DNA of 64,000 nucleotides from Candidatus Enterococcus testudinis (GCF_002140915.1 NZ_NGKU01000001.1:1403995-1467994), one strand, 5' to 3'. Positions 34,301-45,048 are shown, counted from the stretch's first letter. Made by a program: numbers and translations. Notes: generated from the sequence alone by a model not told the origin.

Positions 34301-34821
34301 TAAGCTACTTGATGTATCCGCAAGTCTTCTTAGATTATCGCAAAACATATGAACAATTTGCAGATGTCAAAGTGTTGGATACACCTACATTCTTCAATGG
34401 TATGCGTCTTGGTGAAACAATCAACGTTGAATTGGAGAAAGGCAAGATCCTGATCATTCGTTTAGATGAGATCGGTGAAGCGGATATCGAAGGTAATCGT
34501 ACCTTATTCTTCAATTTGAATGGACAGCGCCGTGAAATCGTCGTGAAAGACAATTCAGTTATCAGTTCAGTCCAAACCAAGCGTAAAGCAGAACCAACCA
34601 ACAAAGAACAAATCGGAGCATCAATGAGCGGTTCCGTTCTAGAAGTCCTTGTTAAAAAAGGAGATCGTGTGGCGAAAGGCCAAACGCTGATGGTAACGGA
34701 AGCGATGAAGATGGAAACTTCAGTTGAAGCGCGCTTTGCCGGCATAGTAGATTATGTCTATGTTGCCGCTGGAGAACCGATCCAATCTGGAGATTTGTTG
34801 ATTGAAATCAAAGAAAAGTAG
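31393..34821 (+). CDS. pyc: Pyruvate carboxylase
   Basis: This 1142-residue biotin enzyme makes oxaloacetate from pyruvate, bicarbonate and ATP; it feeds aspartate synthesis. Domains in order: biotin carboxylase (1 to about 450, ATP-grasp loop KAALGGGGRGMR and VEHTITEM), carboxyltransferase (about 530-830, beginning LLTDTTFRDAHQSLLATRVRT, metal ligands in HLHTHDTSGNG), allosteric linker, and biotin carrier domain with the biotinylated lysine in EAMKME near residue 1107. In several lactic acid bacteria Pyc is inhibited by c-di-AMP, which may connect it to the cdaR-glmM locus (inference). It follows ftsW by 21 bases. Confidence 0.98.
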   Translation: MKKILVANRGEIAIRVFRACAELGIKTVGIYAAEDEYSVHRFKADEAYLVGKGKRPIDAYLDIEDIIRTAKKAGAEGIHPGYGFLSENLGFAQRCEEEGLIFIGPSTHHLDIFGDKIKAKAAAVEAGIQSIPGSDGPVDTIDEVLDFASTHEYPIMIKAALGGGGRGMRVAHNEKEARDGYDRAKSEAKAAFGSDEVYVEKYISNPKHIEVQILGDTHGNVVHLFERDCSVQRRHQKVVEVAPCVSMDAAQREKICQAAVQLMKHVGYINAGTVEFLVEGDKFYFIEVNPRVQVEHTITEMITNLDIVTTQILIAQGKDLHKEIGIPQQKDIHFEGVAIQCRVTTEDPANQFMPDTGKIDTYRSPGGFGVRLDVGNAYAGAVVTPYFDSLLVKVCTHAATFDQAIQKMMRCLKEFRIRGVKTNILFMRNVVSHPAFRSGEAKTTFIDNTPELFDFPRIRDRGNKTMKYIGEITINGFPGIEKQNKPFYNEPRLPQRIETLSDYTSAKHVLDQQGADAVVSWISDQKNVLLTDTTFRDAHQSLLATRVRTQDFKKIAAATEAAIPQLFSSEMWGGATFDVAYRFLTEDPWERLRMFRKRMPNTLLQMLFRGSNAVGYSNYPDNVLVAFIKEAADQGIDVFRIFDSLNWIPQMEKSIQAVRDTGKIAEATICYTGDINDPTRQKYSVQYYKDMAKELQNLGAHIIAIKDMAGLLKPQAAYRLISELKDSIDVPIHLHTHDTSGNGIITYSAATKAGVDIVDVAMSAVSGATSQPSMSSLYYALVNGERCPEINVDNIQQLNHYWEDVRMYYHSFENGLNAPQTEVYKHEMPGGQYSNLQQQAKAVGLGEKWDEIKEVYHEVNMMFGDIVKVTPSSKVVGDMALFMVQNGLSEQDVYDQGDNLSFPESVVTFFQGELGQPVGGFPEKLQKIILKGRPAYTDRPGAFAEPVNFDSVKQELAEKIGYQPKQEEVLSYLMYPQVFLDYRKTYEQFADVKVLDTPTFFNGMRLGETINVELEKGKILIIRLDEIGEADIEGNRTLFFNLNGQRREIVVKDNSVISSVQTKRKAEPTNKEQIGASMSGSVLEVLVKKGDRVAKGQTLMVTEAMKMETSVEARFAGIVDYVYVAAGEPIQSGDLLIEIKEK

Positions 34822-34835
34822 GGAGCTGACTCAAA

Positions 34836-35966
34836 ATGAAACATAGAGGTATGTTGTTCGGGGGTTTGTTCATCCTTGCTTTAGCGGTGGTCTATTTACA
34901 ACCGGTATTTTTCCAGCATGCTTCAGATACAAGTTTTCTTTCTGAGAATCCAATAAAGGCGCCTACAACAATGAATTATGAAACGATTCAAGCCAGCGGC
35001 CTTGCTGAGGCGATTGGTGAACCAGTTTCTGATTTCGAAGAAGATTATGGCTTGCCGGTGCGAACATATCGCACCGGCTATGATTTTGAAGTGCGGGTCT
35101 ATAATCAGCTGGATGATCAGCAATACATTGAGATCAATACAGATGGTGAAAGCGTTCAATCAATCAAAGTCATAGGTGACGGAGGGTCTTCACTAGCGCC
35201 ATTTACGATGGGCATGTCATTGGCGGAACTAACCGATTTGACCATGATCTATCCCAATTTTAGTCTGAAGCAAAATGATCGAACTGTCAGTTTTGAATTG
35301 ATGGAAGAAGATATGAATTACCGTCCATTGGTCGCATTTGACAATGGAACATTTGCGGTGTTGTTCTTTGACCATGTAACGGCCACGCTGCAAGGAATCA
35401 GTTACTTGGATCAAGCCACACTGTTGAAGTTAGCACCCTATCCGATAACTGAAGGCGAACGTCCGCTATTTCAGACCTCCCAGACGATTTCAGCGGATCA
35501 GGCAGGTTTGGATAAAGAAACGTTGGCTTTCGTAATCATCGAAAAGCTGCGCAATCTTCAAATGCTGGAGACGTATTCAGCGAATTTGGAGACGCAAAAA
35601 GAGGCCGCCACACTTTTGGCAGAATTGACTGATAATATTTCAGATCATCTGACATCCCAAAGGATCCATTCTTATCAAAAGGCTTTATCCAGCGAAAAAA
35701 CCAGTAATTTTAACCTGACCAATGATGAATGGCGCGAATTGCTGAATGACCAAGATATCAAAGCAACGGCAACGATTTTTGAAGCACCGGTCTATGACCC
35801 GACATTCAGTATCCTATCTTGGTTCAGTGATCCGGCCACAGCCGATCGTTTGTCTCACGAAACATTAGAAAAGATAGGAATTGCTTTTTCGCAAGAAAAT
35901 ATGGTAGTCTTAGTGCAAGAACAAGAAGAAGAAACCGAGGCTAGTACAACGAATGATATACAATAA
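34836..35966 (+). CDS. CAP-associated domain protein with degenerate CAP-like C-terminus (YlbC-like)
   Basis: This 376-residue protein has an N-terminal anchor (residues 6-26) and is otherwise extracytoplasmic. Residues about 50-200 resemble the CAP-associated N-terminal domain of Bacillus YlbC (IGEPVSDFEEDYGL, then IKVIGDGGS and FTMGMSLAEL). The C-terminal region from about 225 keeps the helix outline of a CAP/SCP domain, ending in ILSWFSDPATADRLSHETLEKIGIAF, which parallels the WxxSPxHRxNLL and IGVG motifs. The conserved histidines and GEN motif are not seen. The gene overlaps ylbF by 14 bases, matching the ylbC-ylbF-ylbG neighbourhood of Bacillus. Confidence 0.78.
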   Translation: MKHRGMLFGGLFILALAVVYLQPVFFQHASDTSFLSENPIKAPTTMNYETIQASGLAEAIGEPVSDFEEDYGLPVRTYRTGYDFEVRVYNQLDDQQYIEINTDGESVQSIKVIGDGGSSLAPFTMGMSLAELTDLTMIYPNFSLKQNDRTVSFELMEEDMNYRPLVAFDNGTFAVLFFDHVTATLQGISYLDQATLLKLAPYPITEGERPLFQTSQTISADQAGLDKETLAFVIIEKLRNLQMLETYSANLETQKEAATLLAELTDNISDHLTSQRIHSYQKALSSEKTSNFNLTNDEWRELLNDQDIKATATIFEAPVYDPTFSILSWFSDPATADRLSHETLEKIGIAFSQENMVVLVQEQEEETEASTTNDIQ

Positions 35967-36375
35967 CGAATTTTTTGAGCTTGCAGATCAAATCGATCAT
36001 GTGGCGCAGACAATCAAGTCCAGCGACACTTTTGCTGCCTATACAGCAACTCAACAAAATATGTATCAAGACGATCAAGTACAAGTGCTGATCCAATCCT
36101 TTGTGGTGGAAAAGCAGGCATTTGAACAAATCGAAGCGTATGGGGCATTCGCGCCAGGGTTCAAAGAGCGTAGGCGAAAGATGCGTCTAGCCAAGCGTGA
36201 GTTGGTTATGAATGATCGCGTGAGTGAGTACCGTGTGGCTGAAACCAATTTACAACGCTTACTGGATGAAATCACTGTATCGATCGCAACCTGTTTTTCC
36301 GCTTCTATCAAAGTCGATGCCGGCAGTCCGTTTTTTCATTCAAAATCGAGTTGTGGAGGAAATTGTCATGCATGA
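35953..36375 (+). CDS. ylbF: YlbF (RicF) family regulator
   Basis: This 140-residue helical protein matches the YlbF/YmcA group. In Bacillus, YlbF, YmcA and YaaT form the RicAFT complex, which binds iron-sulfur clusters and promotes mRNA maturation by RNase Y. Cysteines C114, C134 and C138 in the tail (SSCGGNCHA) fit the cluster-ligating C-terminus of RicF. It starts inside the end of the previous gene and overlaps ylbG by eight bases. Confidence 0.88.
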   Translation: MIYNNEFFELADQIDHVAQTIKSSDTFAAYTATQQNMYQDDQVQVLIQSFVVEKQAFEQIEAYGAFAPGFKERRRKMRLAKRELVMNDRVSEYRVAETNLQRLLDEITVSIATCFSASIKVDAGSPFFHSKSSCGGNCHA

Positions 36376-36712
36376 AGAAAAAGAACCCTTTCAAATACAG
36401 AAACGCCGAGGACTGATCGTATGGGTCTATAGTTTGCGTCAATTAAAAAACTTGCGTCGTTTTGGTTTTGTCCATTACGTTTCCCGCAAGATGAAGTATG
36501 TTGTCATGTACTTGAATGAAGAAGAATATGAAGCCAAAAAGGCCAAAATCGAACAATTCCATTTTGTGCGTCAGGTGGAACCTTCTTATCGGCCGGATGT
36601 GGCGATGGATTTTGCCGATAAAATCGGCACGGATGAAGCATATCCTAGCAAAGGTGACGGGTTTGATGTTGAAGAAAAAAATACGATGATTCGCTTAGCT
36701 GAGAATGTGTAG
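36368..36712 (+). CDS. ylbG: YlbG family protein
   Basis: The start is ATG 36368 with GGAGGA upstream; the longer frame to 36224 is inside ylbF. The 114-residue protein matches UPF0298/YlbG: RRGLIVWVYSLRQLKNLRRFGFVHYVSRKMKYVVMYL-type core followed by an FHFVRQVEPSYRPDV segment. Its biochemical role is unknown. ylbF-ylbG-rsmD-coaD order is conserved in Bacilli. A terminator separates it from rsmD. Confidence 0.9.
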   Translation: MHEEKEPFQIQKRRGLIVWVYSLRQLKNLRRFGFVHYVSRKMKYVVMYLNEEEYEAKKAKIEQFHFVRQVEPSYRPDVAMDFADKIGTDEAYPSKGDGFDVEEKNTMIRLAENV

Positions 36713-36713
36713 A

Positions 36714-36748
36714 AAATGGTGGCGTGTCGCAACGCCGCTATTTTTTTG
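36714..36748 (+). terminator. Terminator after ylbG
   Basis: A 12-base stem with two G-U pairs (AAATGGTGGCGT with ACGCCGCTATTT) runs into seven T's. Confidence 0.8.
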
Positions 36749-36808
36749 TTCAGAATCAGCTGTATATGCAAGTATGGGTAACCAATGAAAAGAAATGGAG
36801 AATCATGC

Positions 36809-36836
36809 TTGCTATTTTGAAAAACAGTGCTATATT
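36809..36836 (+). promoter_or_regulatory. rsmD promoter
   Basis: TTGCTA (36809-36814), 16-base spacer ending in TGC, then TATATT (36831-36836). Confidence 0.65.
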
Positions 36837-36877
36837 TATTTTACCTTAGAGATGTATGTAAGTTGGAGGAGAGAACG

Positions 36878-38961
<2,084 letters not shown>

Positions 38962-38969
38962 CCTGACAG

Positions 38970-38998
38970 AAAACGACCAAAATGGTCGTTTTTTTTGT
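38970..38998 (+). terminator. Terminator after the PDZ-Lon protease gene
   Basis: AAACGACCA (38971-38979) pairs with TGGTCGTTT (38983-38991), three-base loop, followed by T's. Confidence 0.88.
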
Positions 38999-39035
38999 CT
39001 TGTCATGAATTCAAGTAGGCGCATAGAATCTGTTG

Positions 39036-39044
39036 TGCTATACT
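39036..39044 (+). promoter_or_regulatory. Extended -10 promoter of the DUF1149 gene
   Basis: TGC followed by TATACT (39039-39044), just before AAGGAG (39052-39057). Confidence 0.55.
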
Positions 39045-39067
39045 TTTATCTAAGGAGCGTGAAAATA

Positions 39068-39475
39068 GTGGAAATCAAAAGACAACAACCAATCGTCGAA
39101 GCCTATCACTTCGATATGAAACCAAAAGACAAAGAAATGGAAACAAAATTAAATGTCGGCTTTGCCCCTTTAAAAGTGAAAGATGAAGCTTACATGGAAA
39201 AAAATAGCATTATCGGTGCCCGATTAGAATTTCAATTGGTCTTTCCAGAATATGTTTTGTCTGGCCGTGTGGGCCAAGTCAATCATATCTTAAATCGCAA
39301 AGTGGAGTCAGGTGAAGATTTATCAAAAGCTGAAACAGATCGCTTGGTCGAACCGTTATTTGATATCATCAAACGATTGACCTATGAAGTAACAGAAATC
39401 ATTACGGACAAACCTGGTTTGCAATTGAACTTTAACACCAATAACAATCAAGAAAATGAAGCAAAAGAAGACTGA
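39068..39475 (+). CDS. DUF1149 family protein
   Basis: The start is GTG 39068, 10 bases after AAGGAG; the upstream in-frame ATG at 39005 precedes the promoter. The 135-residue cytoplasmic protein begins EIKRQQPIVEAYHFD and contains FPEYVLSGRVGQVNHI, typical of DUF1149, a Lactobacillales family of unknown function that resembles SecB-like folds. The C-terminus is an Asn/Glu-rich tail. It is followed 14 bases later by the VOC protein and probably co-transcribed. Confidence 0.82.
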   Translation: MEIKRQQPIVEAYHFDMKPKDKEMETKLNVGFAPLKVKDEAYMEKNSIIGARLEFQLVFPEYVLSGRVGQVNHILNRKVESGEDLSKAETDRLVEPLFDIIKRLTYEVTEIITDKPGLQLNFNTNNNQENEAKED

Positions 39476-39489
39476 TAGGAGGGGAAACG

Positions 39490-39861
39490 ATGTTTTCAAA
39501 TAAAATGCAAGTCATGATCTATGTCGCAGATGTGCCAGCGGCCGTCGCATTTTGGCAATCATTTGGTTTTGTGATCATTGACCAGCAATCAGTCGATGGC
39601 ACGTCAGTCGTGGAAATCGCACCTAGTGCGCAGGCGGATACACGATTTGTGATCTACGACCGCACCTTTATCGAGTCACATTCCCCGGAAGTAGCATTGA
39701 ATGCACCATCAATCATGTTCTTTTCAGAGGACATCACAGGACTTTACAAACAGATGCTTGAGGCGAATGTTGAAGTCGGAGACTTGATTCAAATGGAAGA
39801 AATGATGGTCTTCAATTTTGCTGACCCAGACGGCAATTATTATGCGGTCTCTGGCAAATAA
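39490..39861 (+). CDS. VOC (glyoxalase/bleomycin resistance fold) protein
   Basis: This 123-residue protein has the duplicated beta-alpha-beta-beta-beta pattern of the VOC superfamily: QVMIYVADVPAAVAFWQSFGF at the start and FNFADPDGNYYAVSG at the end. The metal-ligand pattern typical of glyoxalase I is incomplete, so the substrate cannot be predicted. It has an RBS (AGGAGGGG) and is co-directional with the DUF1149 gene. Confidence 0.82.
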   Translation: MFSNKMQVMIYVADVPAAVAFWQSFGFVIIDQQSVDGTSVVEIAPSAQADTRFVIYDRTFIESHSPEVALNAPSIMFFSEDITGLYKQMLEANVEVGDLIQMEEMMVFNFADPDGNYYAVSGK

Positions 39862-39882
39862 TATACCCTTTACAAGATGATG

Positions 39883-39912
39883 CTAAAAAAATCTTTTAAA
39901 AGATTTTTTTAG
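39883..39912 (+). terminator. Terminator, 30-base perfect palindrome
   Basis: CTAAAAAAATCTTTT (39883-39897) and its exact complement (39898-39912). It is A/T-rich with a seven-T tract in the right arm; it may work in both directions. Confidence 0.7.
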
Positions 39913-39976
39913 TTAGGTTCTGTTTTGCTTATTTACATTGCTGCCATACATGCAGCTATTGGAGGAGGGAAGATTC

Positions 39977-40711
39977 ATGAAAGACTTGATCTATGCCATC
40001 AGCGATATCCATGGTATGGCTGATCTTTTTAAAAACCTTTTGCAAGACTATGACCCTGAGAGACATCAACTAGTATTGATCGGCGATTTAAATGACCGCG
40101 GGCCAAAAACCAAAGAATGTTTTTTATTAGGGAAACAACTTGTCGAAGAACAACAAGCGATCTATTTGAGAGGAAATCATGAAGAATATTTCCTGCAATT
40201 CCTGCAAGCACCAGAAGATTGGTTTGCACCTTATGTGCGCAATGGCGGCAAAGAAACGTTAGAAAGTCTTTTGCACAAAGGGGCAACTGAAGAATATTCC
40301 CCAACCGAGATCGCTATGATGATACGCAGTCGTTACCAAGAGCTGATTGCCTTTTTGATGGAACGTCCCCTGTATTATGAATGGCATCAGTATCTGTTTG
40401 TCCATGCTGGGGTTGACTTGACCAAGACGAATTGGCAAGATACATCAGATCATGATTTTATCTGGATCCGGGAACCATTCCATCAAGGAAAGAATCAAAC
40501 GGGCAAAACGATTGTTTTTGGCCATACGATCACTCCGATGCTGCATGGCGATATGCAAACCACTGATTTATGGATCAGTGATCAGAAAATTGGTATTGAT
40601 GGTGGGGCAGTTTTTGGCGGTTCCGTTCATGGTGTCATTTTTGATGAACAGGGCATCTTGCAAGACATCGAATACCAAAATTTAGCAGGGCCTTGGCAAC
40701 CAGACTTTTAA
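39977..40711 (+). CDS. Calcineurin-like metallophosphatase
   Basis: The start is ATG 39977 with GGAGGAGGG upstream. The 244-residue protein carries the PPP-type metal motifs in order: SDIHGM near residue 8, GDLNDRG near 38, RGNHEE near 65, and later HAG and GHT histidines. This is the layout of small bacterial serine/threonine or diadenosine polyphosphate phosphatases (PrpE/ApaH-like). It has no membrane segment. It is a single gene between two terminators; a bis-nucleotide or phosphoprotein substrate is possible. Confidence 0.88.
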   Translation: MKDLIYAISDIHGMADLFKNLLQDYDPERHQLVLIGDLNDRGPKTKECFLLGKQLVEEQQAIYLRGNHEEYFLQFLQAPEDWFAPYVRNGGKETLESLLHKGATEEYSPTEIAMMIRSRYQELIAFLMERPLYYEWHQYLFVHAGVDLTKTNWQDTSDHDFIWIREPFHQGKNQTGKTIVFGHTITPMLHGDMQTTDLWISDQKIGIDGGAVFGGSVHGVIFDEQGILQDIEYQNLAGPWQPDF

Positions 40712-40753
40712 AAGATTTCTGCTGGACCCTGACAAACAAGCATACGATAAAAA

Positions 40754-40806
40754 GAACAGACTGGCTGTCTCTCGATCACGATTGAGCGTCATCAGCTGTT
40801 TTTTTT
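40754..40806 (+). terminator. Long imperfect hairpin terminator before tex
   Basis: An imperfect stem from AACAG at about 40755 to CTGTT at about 40796-40800, with an inner CTCGAT/ATTGAG pairing, is followed by T8. Confidence 0.6.
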
Positions 40807-40848
40807 GTGGTATCATTAAGAATATGAAACGAGAAAGGTGAACAAAAA

Positions 40849-43035
40849 ATGGCTGAAATGAATCAAGATGTTTTACAATTAGTGACGGCAGAAATGACGG
40901 CATTTACAAAAAAACAAATCACGACGGTCCTTCAATTGTTGCAAGATGGCAATACGGTACCGTTTATTGCCCGTTATCGTAAAGAGATGACCAATGGATT
41001 GGATGAGGTCCAAATCAGAGACATTGAAGAACGCTATACCTATTTAGAAAACCTATCGAAGCGAAAAGCAGAAGTCCTGCGTTTGATTGAAGAACAAGAA
41101 AAATTAACGCCTGAATTGACGCAAGCAATTCAATCTGCTGCCAAAATGCAAACAGTAGAAGACCTATACCGTCCATATAAACAAAAAAGGCGGACAAAGG
41201 CAACGATTGCCAAAGAGAATGGTTTAGGTGGCTTTGCTGAATGGATACTGACGTTTCCTGTCGGTACGCCGATTACAGAGGAAGCAGTTGGCTATCTGAA
41301 TGAAGCAGTACCTGAGATTGAGGATGTATTGCAAGGTGCGCATGAGATCATCGCAGAAATAATCGGCGATACTGCTGAATTTCGGACGTGGATCAGAAGT
41401 TATTTTCAAAACAAAGGATTGTACAAGAGCACTGTAAAAGATGCGGAGAAAGATGAAAAAGGCGTGTTTGAAATGTATTATGACTTTCAGCATCCGATCA
41501 ACAAAATGGTCTCTCATCGTATTTTAGCTACCAACCGCGGTGAGCAAGAGGGGATTTTAAAAGTGTCGCTGCAAGTAGATGACACGAAAATCTTTGATTA
41601 TTTGGCGCGAAAACTGATCAGAAATACAGCCTCACCAGCTGCTGGTTTCGTCAAAGAGGCTATAGCAGATGCGTACAAACGATTTATCGCTCCAGCCATT
41701 GAGCGGGAGATTCGCAATGAATTAAAGGAACAGGCGGATGAACAAGCCATCACGATTTTTGGGGATAATTTACGAAATTTATTATTACAATCACCATTAA
41801 AAGGCAAAGTCGTGTTAGGGTTTGACCCTGCTTACCGTACCGGCTGTAAATTAGCCGTGATCGATGCAACAGGGAAAGTTTTGGCCATTGAAGTCATCTA
41901 TCCCCACAAGCCAGCGCCGATGAACAAACGTGAAGCGGCCGGACCGGCATTTCGACGGCTACTTGAAACCTCTCATGTCGACATGGTAGCCATCGGTAAC
42001 GGCACGGCTAGCCGCGAATCAGAACAATTCGTTGCGGAACAAATCAAACAAGTCGATCAAGATGTCTATTATGTCATCGTCAACGAAGCAGGCGCTTCTG
42101 TCTATTCTGCCAGTCCGTTGGCACGGCAAGAATTTCCGGATCTTCAAGTGGAAGAACGCAGTGCAATCAGTATTGGACGCCGCCTGCAAGATCCGTTGGC
42201 GGAGTTAGTGAAAATCGATCCACAATCCGTCGGTGTTGGACAATATCAGCATGATGTCTCTCAAAAACGTTTAGCTGAACAGTTGGATTTCGTAGTAGAA
42301 ACAGCGGTCAATCAAGTTGGCGTAGATGTTAATACAGCCAGTGGCCAATTGCTGCAGCATGTCGCTGGTCTAAACAAAACGACAGCACAAAACATCGTCC
42401 TATATCGCGAAGAAAATGGTGCCTTTAGCCAACGGACCCAATTGAAGAAAGTCCCTCGCTTAGGACCGAAAGCCTATGAACAAGCGATTGGTTTTATGCG
42501 GATTCCTGGCGGAAAAGTGATTCTTGATCAAACTGGGATCCATCCGGAAAGCTATGATACAGCAAAAGAAGTCTTGCGCATTGCCGGTATTTCTTTGTCA
42601 GCACTCGCTTCAGGCAATCAAGAAGAAAACAAAGCTGCATTGGCTACTCTTGATCCGGCGACGTTGGCAATAAACCTAAATGTAGGGAAGGAAACGATCA
42701 TTGATATTTTGAAAGCATTGATGCAACCCGGACGCGATATGCGAGACGAGATGCCAGCACCGTTATTAAGAAAAGATGTCTTAAGCATGGACGATCTGCT
42801 TCCCGGAATGGAATTACAAGGGACGGTCCGCAATGTGATCGATTTTGGCGCCTTCGTTGATATTGGTGTTAAACAAGATGGACTGGTCCATTTATCGAAA
42901 ATGAGCCGCTCCTTTGTCAAACACCCAAAAGATGTTGTCGCAGTTGGGGATGTAGTAACTGTCTGGATCGAACAAGTAGATAGCAAAAAAGGGCGTATCA
43001 GCCTTACGATGGTTGATCCTGTTACAAAAAAATGA
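40849..43035 (+). CDS. tex: Tex family RNA-binding protein with S1 domain
   Basis: This 728-residue cytoplasmic protein matches Tex/YdcI over its full length. Visible parts: N-terminal helical region with NTVPFIARYRKEMT, the YqgF/RuvC-like domain (LGFDPAYRTGCKLAVID), helix-hairpin-helix repeats (GVDVNTASGQLLQHVAGL, then RTQLKKVPRLGPKAYEQAIGF) and a C-terminal S1 domain (about 650-722, GMELQGTVRNVIDFGAFVDIGV). Tex is linked to transcription and toxin-gene control in other species. It overlaps the next gene by four bases. Confidence 0.96.
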   Translation: MAEMNQDVLQLVTAEMTAFTKKQITTVLQLLQDGNTVPFIARYRKEMTNGLDEVQIRDIEERYTYLENLSKRKAEVLRLIEEQEKLTPELTQAIQSAAKMQTVEDLYRPYKQKRRTKATIAKENGLGGFAEWILTFPVGTPITEEAVGYLNEAVPEIEDVLQGAHEIIAEIIGDTAEFRTWIRSYFQNKGLYKSTVKDAEKDEKGVFEMYYDFQHPINKMVSHRILATNRGEQEGILKVSLQVDDTKIFDYLARKLIRNTASPAAGFVKEAIADAYKRFIAPAIEREIRNELKEQADEQAITIFGDNLRNLLLQSPLKGKVVLGFDPAYRTGCKLAVIDATGKVLAIEVIYPHKPAPMNKREAAGPAFRRLLETSHVDMVAIGNGTASRESEQFVAEQIKQVDQDVYYVIVNEAGASVYSASPLARQEFPDLQVEERSAISIGRRLQDPLAELVKIDPQSVGVGQYQHDVSQKRLAEQLDFVVETAVNQVGVDVNTASGQLLQHVAGLNKTTAQNIVLYREENGAFSQRTQLKKVPRLGPKAYEQAIGFMRIPGGKVILDQTGIHPESYDTAKEVLRIAGISLSALASGNQEENKAALATLDPATLAINLNVGKETIIDILKALMQPGRDMRDEMPAPLLRKDVLSMDDLLPGMELQGTVRNVIDFGAFVDIGVKQDGLVHLSKMSRSFVKHPKDVVAVGDVVTVWIEQVDSKKGRISLTMVDPVTKK

Positions 43036-43496
43036 CCAATCAAGAATTGCAGCATTACGTAGAAAAAGTCTCTATCGACTGTTTTGGCCGGCCATTTTTA
43101 CACAAAGCCGTTTTTAATCGCCGCTTAAAATCCACCGGCGGTCGTTATCATTTAAACGATCATCACTTAGATTTTAATCCAGCTATGTTAGCAGAACATG
43201 GGGAAGAGGTGTTCATCGGAATCATCAAACACGAGCTGTGTCATTACCATTTGCACCTAACAGGGGAAGGACACCGGCATCGCGACCCTGCGTTTAAGGC
43301 ATTGTTGGCCAAAACAGGTGGTCTGCGCTACGCGCCAACTTCTGTAAAAACAACGAACTATCAATACCAATGTCAACAATGCCATGCCATATACCGTCGT
43401 CAAAAACGCATCGATACCAAAAAATACGTCTGTGGAAAGTGCCGCGGACCTTTGGTAAATATAGGAAATAATGAGAAAAGTCAAGCGCTAAAATAA
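43032..43496 (+). CDS. SprT-like zinc metalloprotease-fold protein
   Basis: This 154-residue protein has the HExxH motif as HELCH (H67, E68, H71) and a C-terminal zinc ribbon with two CxxC pairs (CQQC and CGKC). This is the SprT/YdcK layout. Eukaryotic Spartan relatives cleave DNA-protein crosslinks; the bacterial role is not known. It is coupled to tex by an ATGA overlap, the same tex-sprT order as Bacillus ydcI-ydcK. Confidence 0.9.
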   Translation: MTNQELQHYVEKVSIDCFGRPFLHKAVFNRRLKSTGGRYHLNDHHLDFNPAMLAEHGEEVFIGIIKHELCHYHLHLTGEGHRHRDPAFKALLAKTGGLRYAPTSVKTTNYQYQCQQCHAIYRRQKRIDTKKYVCGKCRGPLVNIGNNEKSQALK

Positions 43497-43502
43497 ATTT
43501 CA

Positions 43503-43531
43503 TTGCTATTTTTTTCATTTTGTATGATAAT
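43503..43531 (+). promoter_or_regulatory. murC promoter (candidate)
   Basis: TTGCTA (43503-43508), 17-base spacer, GATAAT (43526-43531). Confidence 0.5.
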
Positions 43532-43608
43532 GTAGGACGTGCGACAACCTGATATTTGTCAAAATACACGTTTATTCAATCGTGGAATTGAGAAAAGAGG
43601 ATTATAGA

Positions 43609-44943
43609 ATGGAAAATCAAAACAAAATTTATCATTTTGTTGGTATCAAAGGTTCTGGTATGAGCTCATTGGCTTTAGTGCTGCACGAAAAAGGCTACCA
43701 TGTGCAAGGCTCAGATGTTGAGGAATACTTTTTTACCCAGCGTGACTTAGAAAAAGCGGGCATTTTATTATTGCCTTTTGATAAAGAAAATATCCAACCT
43801 GAGATGGTCATCATTCAAGGAAATGCCTTTCCTGATACACATCCAGAAATCATTCGCGCCAATGAATTAGGTCTGGAAGTAACCCGTTATCATGACTTCA
43901 TCGGCAAGTTTATTCAACCCTATACCAGTATTGCCGTAACTGGCTCCCATGGAAAAACCAGTACCACCGGTTTATTATCTCATGTGTTGAGCGGGGTTCG
44001 GCCAACAAGTTATTTAATAGGGGATGGCACCGGGCATGGCGATCCAAATGCCGAATTCTTCTCTTTTGAAGCCTGTGAATACCGCCGTCATTTTCTGGCT
44101 TATTCTCCGGATTATGCCATTATGACCAATATCGATTTCGATCATCCAGATTACTATCATTCCATCGAAGATGTGTTTTCTGCTTTTCAATCAATGGCCA
44201 ATCAAGTCAAAAAAGGCATCTTTGCCTATGGCGATGACACTTTCTTGCGCAAGTTGGAAGCAGATGTCCCAATTTATTACTATGGCATCAATGATGACGA
44301 TGACGTCCAAGCAAAAAATATTGAACGGACAACGCAAGGCTCAGCTTTTGATGTCTATGTTCACGGTGAAAATATCGGTCATTTTGTATTGCCTGCCTAT
44401 GGCCAACATAACATCAACAACGCGTTGGGTGTGATTGCTGTTGCCTACAAAGAAGAGCTAGATATGCACGAAGTGGCGGAAGAAATGTTATCTTTCCCTG
44501 GCGTGAAACGTCGGTTTAGCGAAAAAATCGTCGCTGATATGACAATCGTTGATGACTATGCCCATCATCCTGCTGAAATCAAAGCAACCATTGATGGTGC
44601 TCGTCAAAAATATCCAGACAAAGAAATCATCGCTGTCTTCCAACCCCATACATTTACACGGACGATTGCGTTGATGGATGATTTTGCGGAAGCACTTGAT
44701 TTAGCAGACAATGTCTACTTATGTGATATCTTTGGCTCAGCACGGGAAGACCGTGGCGATGTCAAAATTGAGGATTTAGGCAACAAAATCAGCAAAGGCG
44801 GTTTCGTTTTGAAAGAAGACAATGTGTCTCCGCTTCTAGACCATAAAAATGCAGTGGTGATTTTTATGGGCGCTGGGGATGTTCAAAAATTCGAAGCAGC
44901 TTACGAAAAACTATTGAGCAACACGACACGCAACGTACTATAG
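43609..44943 (+). CDS. murC: UDP-N-acetylmuramate--L-alanine ligase MurC
   Basis: The start is ATG 43609 with AGAAAAGAGG 8 bases upstream; the in-frame ATG at 43582 has no RBS. The 444-residue Mur ligase adds L-alanine to UDP-MurNAc. The N-terminus [14 protein letters not shown] binds the UDP part, the ATP loop is [11 protein letters not shown] near residue 115, and the central motifs DFDHPDYY and [11 protein letters not shown] follow. The C-terminal domain has the DDYAHHP motif typical of MurC. It stands alone between a promoter and a terminator. Confidence 0.97.
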   Translation: MENQNKIYHFVGIKGSGMSSLALVLHEKGYHVQGSDVEEYFFTQRDLEKAGILLLPFDKENIQPEMVIIQGNAFPDTHPEIIRANELGLEVTRYHDFIGKFIQPYTSIAVTGSHGKTSTTGLLSHVLSGVRPTSYLIGDGTGHGDPNAEFFSFEACEYRRHFLAYSPDYAIMTNIDFDHPDYYHSIEDVFSAFQSMANQVKKGIFAYGDDTFLRKLEADVPIYYYGINDDDDVQAKNIERTTQGSAFDVYVHGENIGHFVLPAYGQHNINNALGVIAVAYKEELDMHEVAEEMLSFPGVKRRFSEKIVADMTIVDDYAHHPAEIKATIDGARQKYPDKEIIAVFQPHTFTRTIALMDDFAEALDLADNVYLCDIFGSAREDRGDVKIEDLGNKISKGGFVLKEDNVSPLLDHKNAVVIFMGAGDVQKFEAAYEKLLSNTTRNVL

Positions 44944-44948
44944 ACAAG

Positions 44949-44984
44949 ACTCTTGTGACCGTTCAAGGTTGCAAGAGTTTTTTT
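44949..44984 (+). terminator. Terminator after murC
   Basis: ACTCTTG (44949-44955) pairs with CAAGAGT (44972-44978), with an inner ACC/GGT pairing, then seven T's. Confidence 0.85.
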
Positions 44985-45020
44985 AAACATTGAAGATTTT
45001 GTGAAATAAATCTTGCGAAC

Positions 45021-45048
45021 TTGCACTTTTGTCTGCTTCTGATAAAAT
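45021..45048 (+). promoter_or_regulatory. Promoter of the MaoC-like/BI-1 pair
   Basis: TTGCAC (45021-45026), 16-base spacer, TAAAAT (45043-45048). Confidence 0.55.

Noticed and set aside
39883-39912. Perfect 30-base palindrome considered as an operator or attachment site
   Set aside because: Position after the VOC gene and the A/T tracts fit a terminator better.
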